64,000 nucleotides of DNA from Nonomuraea angiospora (GTDB lineage: Bacteria; Actinomycetota; Actinomycetes; Streptosporangiales; Streptosporangiaceae): assembly GCF_014873145.1 (NCBI RefSeq), contig NZ_JADBEK010000001.1, positions 5,146,001 to 5,210,000 on the forward strand. Reading direction: 5' to 3'. Below the pieces are notes generated by a model. It was not told where the DNA came from. It was given only the letters and a program-made list of their open reading frames with translations, and did not search any database. A program made the translations under genes and the position numbers. Below are positions 42,488 to 49,501 of the stretch, one piece after another. Positions within the stretch are counted from its first letter, which is position 1. The number at the start of each line of letters is the position of its first letter.

Positions 42488-44068
42488 TCAGCCGGCCGTC
42501 CTGAAGGACGGGCTCACGCGGGAGCCGCCCCAGTTGAGCCGGTCGGTCGGCCACAGCCGCCCGTTGGGCTGCCGCTTGGCCATGATCTCGGCCTTGCCGC
42601 CCACCTCGCAGCGGTAGCCCTTCGGGGGCACCGTCAGCGAGATCAGGAAGTTGTCGATCGGCACCGTGCTGCACTCGTCCTTGCCGTAGATGCGGTGGCC
42701 CCAGCCCTCGTAGGTGAGCAGCGTCGCCTTCGAGCCGAGCTGGCGGCCCACGTTCGCGGACCACATGTACGGAGTGGCGGGGTCGTGCAGCGAGTTCCCG
42801 AGCAGGATCGGGGCGTCGCCCGTGTACCGCAGCGTGTGCGGCGGGTTCGTCGGGGTCGAGTTGAGGCAGATCGGCAGGTCGTCGTACGGGTACGGGTGGT
42901 ACCGCACGTCGGGCGCCAGGGTGTTGGAGACCTTCATGAGAGCCGCGTACTCCGCGTAGTTCCGCACCCGGAGGTCGTAGTCCTGGCACAGGATCCGGGT
43001 CGGCAGCTCGGCCACGTCACCCTCGACCGGGCCCCGGCCGGGCAGCGGCGGCACCCACGACGGCTCGGGGCCGCCGCTCAGCCAGTTGATGACCTCGCTC
43101 AGCGTGCGCCAGTCGGGCCCCTCGGTGCCGAGCGCGGCGTTGTAGATGACCTGCAGCTCCGTCATGGGCTTGTCCGGGGCGGCCGGGTAGTACAGCTCCC
43201 CGCGCCGCGCCTTGGCCAGCAGGTCCTTCCACATCGCGCGGACGTCACGCCCGTGCAGGACGCAGCTCTCGTCGGCCTCGCACCAGCCCACGAACTGGTC
43301 GAACGCGTCCTCGATCGCGACCGCCTCGGTGGCGAGGAAGCCGGCGACGCCGAGGCTGTGGTCCATGTTGCTGTCCAGCGCGAGCGCCCGGATCCGGTTC
43401 GGGAACATCTCGGCGTACATCTGGCCGATCAGCGTCCCGTACGAGATGCCGTAGTAGGTCAGCTTCTCCTCGCCGAGGGCGGCGCGCAGGGCGTCCATGT
43501 CGCGGGCCACGTTGCGCGAGTCGACGTGGTCGTACAGCGGGCCGGTGCGCTCCCGGCAGTCCTTGTGTAGCTTCTTGGTGAAGGCGTCCCAGGCGTCGAA
43601 CTGGGCCTGGGAGGAGATGACGGTGTGCGGCATCTGGTTGTAGACCGACGCCGAGCAGATCACCGGGTGGCTGCGGCCCACGCCCCTGGGGTCGAAGCCG
43701 ACGATGTCGAAGCGCCTCTGGAGCTCGTCGGTGAACCAGGTGGCGCCGTACACGGATTCCACGCCGGACCCGCCGGGACCGCCCGGGTTGATCACCAGGG
43801 AGCCGACCCGGGCCGCGGGGTCCGTGGCCTTGCGCCGGGCGATGGCCAGGTCGATCTTCTCGCCGTTGGGGTTGGACCAGTCGATCGGGACGGCCAGCTT
43901 GCCGCACTCGGCGGTGGGCTCCTCCTCGCAGGGCGCCCAGGCGATGCTGCCTGTCGTGGTCTCCCCCGAGGCTCCGTCCCGGGTGGCCGCCCCTGCGGCC
44001 GGCGAGACGGGCAAAAGCGCTGCTAACGCCACGAAGGCGGCAGCCAGCACGGAGTACTTTCGTCGCAC
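42488..44068 (-). CDS. secreted alpha/beta-hydrolase peptidase with TAP-like C-terminus
   Basis: 526 aa from GTG 44068 (GGAG 6 bp upstream). Signal peptide YSVLAAAFVALAALLPVSPA, cleaved near AGA. The hydrolase core has RVGSLVINPGGPGGSGVESV (oxyanion), FDIVGFDPRGVGRS, the nucleophile in LTYYGISYGTLIGQMYAEM, Asp in LLGNSLHDPATPYM and His in YEGWGHRIYGK. This is the SlpD/SlpE tripeptidyl-aminopeptidase (TAP) family of actinomycetes, with a TAP-like C-terminal region and several Cys pairs. It likely trims N-terminal peptides outside the cell. Full length. Confidence 0.9.
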   Translation of the reverse strand: MRRKYSVLAAAFVALAALLPVSPAAGAATRDGASGETTTGSIAWAPCEEEPTAECGKLAVPIDWSNPNGEKIDLAIARRKATDPAARVGSLVINPGGPGGSGVESVYGATWFTDELQRRFDIVGFDPRGVGRSHPVICSASVYNQMPHTVISSQAQFDAWDAFTKKLHKDCRERTGPLYDHVDSRNVARDMDALRAALGEEKLTYYGISYGTLIGQMYAEMFPNRIRALALDSNMDHSLGVAGFLATEAVAIEDAFDQFVGWCEADESCVLHGRDVRAMWKDLLAKARRGELYYPAAPDKPMTELQVIYNAALGTEGPDWRTLSEVINWLSGGPEPSWVPPLPGRGPVEGDVAELPTRILCQDYDLRVRNYAEYAALMKVSNTLAPDVRYHPYPYDDLPICLNSTPTNPPHTLRYTGDAPILLGNSLHDPATPYMWSANVGRQLGSKATLLTYEGWGHRIYGKDECSTVPIDNFLISLTVPPKGYRCEVGGKAEIMAKRQPNGRLWPTDRLNWGGSRVSPSFRTAG

Positions 44069-44272
44069 ATTGCTCCAATCGTCGTCGGCTGGCCCCCGCG
44101 CGGCACGCGGCCGACTCTGATCTTCCCCGTCGACGGCCCCGTGGCCCGGTGGCGCGCGACGCGCGCACCATGGGCAGGCCGAGCGCAACATCCAGCCGAT
44201 CCCTACGTTCGCTCGTACGTCCTACCACGAAACATCTGGATGTGTTCGTAACTTATTCAGACATGTCCGAAA

Positions 44273-45547
44273 TCAGTGAGAAGCAACGGCGGGCGTCCCC
44301 TGCGGGAACAGGCCGTCGAACACCGCGACCCGGTCGAAGGACATCGCGCGGGCGCGGGCGCGGAGCTCCAGGTCCTGCCGTTCGGCGGCGGGCAGGTCGA
44401 GGACCACCCGGTCCACGGCCGCGATGAGACCGGCGATATCTCCGGGTTCGATGACGACGGCGGTGTCACCGACCGCCTCGAGGGTCCCGCCCGTCGTGGT
44501 GGTGACGATCGGCCCGCCGCCGGAGAGCATCTTCTCGGCCAGCGCGATGCCGAACGTCTCCACGAACTCGGGCTCGGGCTTGGTGGGCAGCACGTAGGCC
44601 GCGCAGCCGCGCATGAGCAGCGGCTTCTCCTGGTCGTCGACGTCGGTGAAGAAGACCACCCGGTCGTCGCCCGCAGCCGCCGCCCGCGCCTGCTCCAGCG
44701 CCGGGCCGGTGCCGACGACGGCCAGTTTCACCCGCGACCGGCAGCGCATCCGGCCGAAGGCGGCCAGCAGGTCGTGGACCCCCTTGGCCCGGGTCACGCG
44801 GGACAGGAACAGGATGTATCCGTCGCGCTCCAGGCCGCGTCGGGCGAGCGCGGCGTCCACCTGGGCCGGGTCCAGGTCGAGGAAGGCGGCGGAGTCGATC
44901 GGCGGGTAGCTGACGGTGACACGGCGCCGGCACTGTTCGGCGAACGTGGTGCCGCAGTGGGCGTCCACCTGCTCGGCCGAGGCGACGATCTCCTCCCGGG
45001 TGTACTCGGAGACCGCCACGACCTCGTCGTTGGCCAGGAAGGTGGTGAACAGCACGGTCGCCGCGCCGAACCGGCCTTCCCGCAGGCACGAGCGGATCAC
45101 GTTGGTGACGTCGGAGCCGACGGCCTTCGCGATGGTGTGGACGTCCGGCGCGAACCCGGCCGCCCGCGCGGCCGCGACCGCGTCCACGACCACCGCGGTG
45201 TGCGGGGCGAGGTACATGGACAGGCAGGTCGTGCGTAACGGCTCGGCGAGCAGCTCGACGAGGCGGCCGGTGAGCCCGGCCTGGTGGCGCCCGTCGGGCA
45301 CCCGGTAGTCACCGACCGGCTCCGGCCGCTCCACGGTGATCCCGGCGCTGTACGGCAGCAGCCGGTCCAGCGGCTTGAGCGGCAGCCCGGCCGCCTGCAG
45401 CGTCGGGATCGGCCAGGTCAGCAGCCGTACGTCATCGAACCCGCGGGTCAGCGCCACCTCGGCGAGGTTGCGGGCTTCGCCGGAGTGGCCGCAGATGACC
45501 GGGTCGGCCCTGACCACGATGACGAGACGGCGACGGGGGTGGGTCAT
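44273..45547 (-). CDS. GT4-type glycosyltransferase
   Basis: 424 aa. GT-B fold: N-terminal domain RLVIVVRADPVICGHSGEARNL; C-terminal donor domain DGYILFLSRVTRAKGVHDLLAAF, VKLAVVGTGPALEQARA and the nucleotide-sugar signature EPEFVETFGIALAEKMLSGG then PIVTTTTGGTLEAVGD (E-x7-E type). ATG 45547 overlaps the GH92 stop as TGATG, so it is coupled to the mannosidase upstream. Retaining GT4 enzymes often transfer mannose or glucose. The donor and acceptor are unknown. No membrane segment. Confidence 0.85.
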   Translation of the reverse strand: MTHPRRRLVIVVRADPVICGHSGEARNLAEVALTRGFDDVRLLTWPIPTLQAAGLPLKPLDRLLPYSAGITVERPEPVGDYRVPDGRHQAGLTGRLVELLAEPLRTTCLSMYLAPHTAVVVDAVAAARAAGFAPDVHTIAKAVGSDVTNVIRSCLREGRFGAATVLFTTFLANDEVVAVSEYTREEIVASAEQVDAHCGTTFAEQCRRRVTVSYPPIDSAAFLDLDPAQVDAALARRGLERDGYILFLSRVTRAKGVHDLLAAFGRMRCRSRVKLAVVGTGPALEQARAAAAGDDRVVFFTDVDDQEKPLLMRGCAAYVLPTKPEPEFVETFGIALAEKMLSGGGPIVTTTTGGTLEAVGDTAVVIEPGDIAGLIAAVDRVVLDLPAAERQDLELRARARAMSFDRVAVFDGLFPQGTPAVASH

Positions 45548-47772
45548 CACGCTTCCTCCGGTGTCGCGGGCGGATCGGACAGGGACGGCGGGCGGATCCC
45601 CCGGCCCCACGCCGACGGCTCCGGCCCCAGCCGCAGGTGCAACCGGCCGCCCCGGTGCACGGTGGCGGCGCTCAGGTGGGTCGCGTGCAGGGGTTCGCCG
45701 TTGAGGGTCGCCGACTGTACGTAATGTGCCGGCGGGTCGTGATCGAGGCCGTCGACGCCGATCGGGGTCTCGCGGAGCCCGCTGGTCTCGATGACGAACT
45801 CGTTGCCGCCGGCCCGGAGCACCGCCCGTTCGAAGGCGGGCGCGTTGACCAGGAACAGGTTCTGGCCGGCGACCGGGAACAGGCCCAGCGACGCCCAGAC
45901 GTACCACGAGCTCAGGCCGCCGGAGTCGTCGTTACCGGGCAGCCCGCCGGGACCGGTGCCGAACTGCCAGGTCAGCGCCGAGTGCACCACCTGGGCCGTG
46001 CGGTCGGGCCGGCCCGCGTAGTGGTAGGCCCACGGCGCCTCCATGTCGGGCTCGTTGTTCAGCCCCTCGAACCGGTTGAGGGCGTAACCGGCCGCCATCT
46101 CCGCCGTGCGCGGGCGCCGGCCGGGCTGCGTCACCGGTGCGGCGCCGAAGCCGAAGAACCGGTCCAGCTTGTCGATGAAGGCCGCGTCGCCGCCGGCCAG
46201 GGCGATCCTCGCGGCCATGTCGTGCAGCAGCCTGAACGAGTAGTTCCACTTGCCGCCCTCGTAGAACTCCGAGTCGCGCAGCAGCCCCGTGCCCGGGTCG
46301 AAGGCGTTGGACCAGTGACGGCTGCGGTCCTCGAGGTCGGCGGCGAGGCGCCGGTCGTTCAGCGCCCGGGCGACCTGTGCCGTGCAGTGGTGGGCGTAGG
46401 CGAGGTCGAGGGTGTGGGTGATGGGGTGCACCACCCCGTGCTCGAAGAAGTCCTCGCCGTACATCCGGCGCAGGTCGTCGACCATGTGGACGAGCGCCCA
46501 GTTCCAGTCCAGGCCCGCCCAGCCGAGCGCGTGGGCGTCCGCCAGCGCGGTGTGCGCGAGCGCGCTGGCCTGGCGGAAGAACCGGTCGGCCCCGCGGGAC
46601 ATCCGGTAGCCGATCGGGAAGTTGCCCTCTTCCTCGCAGACCCGGATCAGCGACTCCAGCAGGTCCGCGGCCCGGTCGGGGGCGATGGCCGCGAGCAGCG
46701 GCAGCTGGGTCTTGTAGATGTCCCACATGGTGCACACGTCGAACGCGAACGGCCCGGGGGTCGGCCAGAACGGGCTCTCGTCGTCGGCGACGCACGGCTT
46801 GATCAGCGCGTGGTAGAGCGCCGTCGCGAACACTGTCCGGCGGGCCGGCGTGCCGCCCTCGACCTGGACCCGGTCGAGGTGATCGGCCCAGCGGGCGCGG
46901 GTCCTGGCGCGTACCGCGTCGAACGCCGGCCGCCCCTGCCCGCACTCGCGCTCCAGGTTGTCGCGCGCCTGGTCGCACCCGCGCAGCGAGAAGCCCAGCC
47001 GGACCTCGATGGTCTGCCCCGGCGCGGCCGGACCCATGTAGAGCATGCCGAAGGGGCGCAGCGTGGTGTGCCGGATGCTGTCGAAGTCGAGGCGGGTGCC
47101 GCCGTCGATGAGCCGCCGGTCGTACCAGAGCATCTGCCGCCAGCCCGGGCTGTCGACGTCCACGACCACCGACAGCGGGACGCCCTCCATCACCACCGTG
47201 CCCTGGGTCCGCCCGTGCCCCATGCTCTCCACCTGGGCCCGCAGCGGCACCGTACGGCCGAGCTCGATGTCCAGGCCGCCGCAGGACAGGTCGATCACCA
47301 CCCGGGCGCTGCTGTGCTGCGGGAAGGTGTACCGGTGCACGGCGACCTTGGCGCCCACGGTGAGCTCGCAGCGGACCCCGGTGTCCAGGGTGGCCGCGTA
47401 GTAGCCCGCCTCTGCCACCTCGTCGTGCAGCTCCCAGGCCTCCCCCAGCACGTCCAGCGGCTGCACCATCGGCGTGACCCGGACGTAGTTGTAGTACTTG
47501 CGGATCGCGCCGGTGCCGGACTGCTGGAAGTGGGTGAAACCGGACGCCTGCAGCCGCCCCAGCATCTCCTCGGGCACGCCTTCGGTGTTCTTCGTGTATC
47601 TCCCGTACCCCGTCGGGTACGCGCCGGAGTAGGCACAGGCCGACACCATGCCGAGCGGCGAGGTGGCCCCCGGGTGGGTGTTGCCCACCTGCGGTTTCGG
47701 CCACCACCAAGTGGCGGCCAGACCACGTGCCCGGGGCAGGTCGGTCGCCGAGGTGCCGATGAATGGATCAAC
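45547..47772 (-). CDS. GH92-family alpha-mannosidase, start codon unclear
   Basis: Conserved GH92 sequence begins VDPFIGTSATDLPRARG then WWWPKPQVGNTHPGATSPLG, from about 47772. No ATG, GTG or TTG lies in this frame between an upstream TAG (7 codons before) and GTG 47688, so a product from GTG 47688 (713 aa) would lack the first conserved strand. The core has the family features: RYTKNTEGVPEEMLGRLQAS, FDVCTMWDIYKTQLPLLAAI, and near the end GLPGNDDSGGLSSWYVWASL then GLFPVAGQNLF. No signal peptide, so it may act inside the cell or the true N-terminus is missing. It is coupled to the glycosyltransferase gene downstream. Confidence 0.85.
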   Translation of the reverse strand, partial: VDPFIGTSATDLPRARGLAATWWWPKPQVGNTHPGATSPLGMVSACAYSGAYPTGYGRYTKNTEGVPEEMLGRLQASGFTHFQQSGTGAIRKYYNYVRVTPMVQPLDVLGEAWELHDEVAEAGYYAATLDTGVRCELTVGAKVAVHRYTFPQHSSARVVIDLSCGGLDIELGRTVPLRAQVESMGHGRTQGTVVMEGVPLSVVVDVDSPGWRQMLWYDRRLIDGGTRLDFDSIRHTTLRPFGMLYMGPAAPGQTIEVRLGFSLRGCDQARDNLERECGQGRPAFDAVRARTRARWADHLDRVQVEGGTPARRTVFATALYHALIKPCVADDESPFWPTPGPFAFDVCTMWDIYKTQLPLLAAIAPDRAADLLESLIRVCEEEGNFPIGYRMSRGADRFFRQASALAHTALADAHALGWAGLDWNWALVHMVDDLRRMYGEDFFEHGVVHPITHTLDLAYAHHCTAQVARALNDRRLAADLEDRSRHWSNAFDPGTGLLRDSEFYEGGKWNYSFRLLHDMAARIALAGGDAAFIDKLDRFFGFGAAPVTQPGRRPRTAEMAAGYALNRFEGLNNEPDMEAPWAYHYAGRPDRTAQVVHSALTWQFGTGPGGLPGNDDSGGLSSWYVWASLGLFPVAGQNLFLVNAPAFERAVLRAGGNEFVIETSGLRETPIGVDGLDHDPPAHYVQSATLNGEPLHATHLSAATVHRGGRLHLRLGPEPSAWGRGIRPPSLSDPPATPEEA

Positions 47773-47890
47773 GTTGTCGAGGATGGCGGGACTCTATCCG
47801 GCGCGATCCCGCCTTGGGTTTCGGCGAGATGAACTTCTCGGCCTGTGGCGGGTCAAGGAAGATTTGATCCGGCCCGGCACCCCCGAAACG

Positions 47891-48496
47891 TCACTGGCCC
47901 GCCTTGTCCAGGAAGTCCCTCGTGGAGGTGGTGTAGGCCGAGCAGAGCAGGCTGCCCAGCCGCGTCGCCCCGCCGTCGCCGAGCCGCCGGGTCGGCACGC
48001 CCATGGCGTTCACGCTGCGCTCCACCGCCACGCTGGAGACCGCGACCACCGTGTCACCGCGCCGGTCGACCCAGCGGAACGCCTCCCGGAGCAGCGCGCG
48101 GGCGAGCGGCCCGAACCCCACCGTCGCCTTGTGGGACCAGGCGCCCGCGGTGGCCAGCCGGCTGAGCTCCCACACGGCCGGATCGCATGGGGCCCGGCCG
48201 CCGCGTAACGCCTCGGAGAAGACGTCGCGGAGCATGTACGGACCGACGGTCGGGAGCAGCCGGCAGCACCCCGTGACCTCCTGGCGGTCCTCCATGTAAC
48301 CGATCACGTAGACCGGGTCGCAGTCGTCGTAGAAGTCGCGCTCCCTGCCGTGCAGGCTTTCGACGTCCCAGCGCAGGCGTTCGTAGAACACCGTGTGGCG
48401 CAGGCGGAACATGCCGTCGAGCAGCCACGCCGGCAACTCGCCCGCTCCGCCGACCACGATCCGTTGCGCGCGTCTCTCCCCCGGTGAATCGCCCAC
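47891..48496 (-). CDS. luxI: LuxI-type acyl-homoserine-lactone synthase
   Basis: 201 aa, exactly LuxI size. All eight residues invariant in LuxI/LasI/EsaI-type synthases are present in order: Arg33 and Phe37 (FRLRHTVFYERLRW), Trp43, Asp54 and Asp57 (GRERDFYDD), Arg79 (TGCCRLLPTVGPYML), Glu110 and Arg113 (AVWELSRLA). The family uses SAM and acyl-ACP or acyl-CoA to make N-acyl-homoserine lactones. The position that is Thr in many 3-oxo-AHL makers looks to be Ala here (VVAVSS), so an unsubstituted acyl chain is a tentative guess. GTG 48496 follows GGAGGG. No LuxR-type AHL receptor is seen in this window. Such genes are characteristic of Proteobacteria and rare in actinomycetes; codon use is nevertheless typical of its neighbours. 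Confidence 0.9.
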   Translation of the reverse strand: MGDSPGERRAQRIVVGGAGELPAWLLDGMFRLRHTVFYERLRWDVESLHGRERDFYDDCDPVYVIGYMEDRQEVTGCCRLLPTVGPYMLRDVFSEALRGGRAPCDPAVWELSRLATAGAWSHKATVGFGPLARALLREAFRWVDRRGDTVVAVSSVAVERSVNAMGVPTRRLGDGGATRLGSLLCSAYTTSTRDFLDKAGQ

Positions 48497-48562
48497 GAGT
48501 GCCCTCCGCGAATGATCGGGATCCCCTTTTCTGTGTTGTTCGCGGGAGCGGGGTCTCTGGAT

Positions 48563-49387
48563 TCAGCGCACGGAGCAGACCGCGTCCTCGATCACCCGCG
48601 TCACGGCGTCCGGGTGCGAGATGAGCGCGAGGTGGGAGCCGCCCGGGAACTCGGTGACCTTCGAGCCCGCCCGCCTGGCCATCGCCCGCTGCGAGGCCGG
48701 CACGATGATCCGGTCGCCGGTGGCGATGAAGTACCAGGACGGGATCTTCTTCCACGCCGCGGCCTTCGACGGCGTCGTGAACGCGACCGTCGAGGCGGCC
48801 CGCTGGGAGGCCCACAGCCGGTTGGCCATCGCGGGGGGCAGGTCGGGGGCGAAGAAGCGCAGGAACACCGCCCGCTTCAGGTACAGGTCGGCCGCTTCGC
48901 CGCTCGATCCGGGGTAGGACGAGCGGTCGTAGAGGGTGGCCGGGTCGCCGCCGAGCGCCGAGCCGGAGCCGCTGAGCTGCCCGGTGGTCTCGCCGACGTC
49001 CGGCGCCGCGGCGCTCACATAGACCAGCGCCTTGACGTCCGGGTCGCCGGCGGCGGCATTCGTGATCACCGAGCCGCCGTAGGAGTGCCCCACGAGCACG
49101 ACCGGCCCCGAGAGGGTGCGCAGGAAGTCCCGTACGGTCTGCGCGTCACCGGACAGGCCGCGCAGCGGGTTGGCCACGGCCCGCACGGCGTGACCCGCCC
49201 GCTGCAGAGCCTGCACCTCCCCGCTCCAGCTTGAGGTGTCGGCCCATGCCCCGTGCACCAGCACGACCGTCGCCCTGGCCGCGCCCGGCGAGGGGCACGG
49301 CCCGTGCCCCGCCGCCGCCGCGCCGGGCGCCGGTACGACGGCCGCGGCCGACAGGAGAAGGACGCACGAAGCTCGGCATCTCGTCAT
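48563..49387 (-). CDS. secreted alpha/beta hydrolase
   Basis: 274 aa from ATG 49387 (GGAGGGG upstream). Signal peptide ASCVLLLSAAAVVPAPGAAAA. Core: ATVVLVHGAWADTSSWSGEV (oxyanion), nucleophile in PVVLVGHSYGGSVITNAA, Asp in YFIATGDRIIVPAS and His in GGSHLALISHPDAV. It belongs to the salicylate-esterase/RsbQ-like alpha/beta hydrolase group. It lies 66 bp upstream of luxI on the same strand; some enzymes of this fold hydrolyse acyl-homoserine lactones, but nothing in the sequence itself shows that activity. Confidence 0.87.
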   Translation of the reverse strand: MTRCRASCVLLLSAAAVVPAPGAAAAGHGPCPSPGAARATVVLVHGAWADTSSWSGEVQALQRAGHAVRAVANPLRGLSGDAQTVRDFLRTLSGPVVLVGHSYGGSVITNAAAGDPDVKALVYVSAAAPDVGETTGQLSGSGSALGGDPATLYDRSSYPGSSGEAADLYLKRAVFLRFFAPDLPPAMANRLWASQRAASTVAFTTPSKAAAWKKIPSWYFIATGDRIIVPASQRAMARRAGSKVTEFPGGSHLALISHPDAVTRVIEDAVCSVR

Positions 49388-49501
49388 GTCGTCGCACCCC
49401 TCCTCGGAATGGGCCCCTTTCATTCACGCTGACATCCGCACCACCCGAACAAGGTCATGAAAGCGACAAACAGGGACTAAATCGTGCGGGGTATCTGGCG
49501 G

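Noticed and set aside
45637..47832. 731-codon plus-strand frame over the second GH92 gene
   Set aside because: Antisense shadow; the opposite strand encodes clear GH92 signatures.
48497..48562. lux-box upstream of luxI
   Set aside because: No 18-20 bp imperfect dyad of the ACCTG...CAGGT type could be seen in this gap or upstream of the hydrolase.
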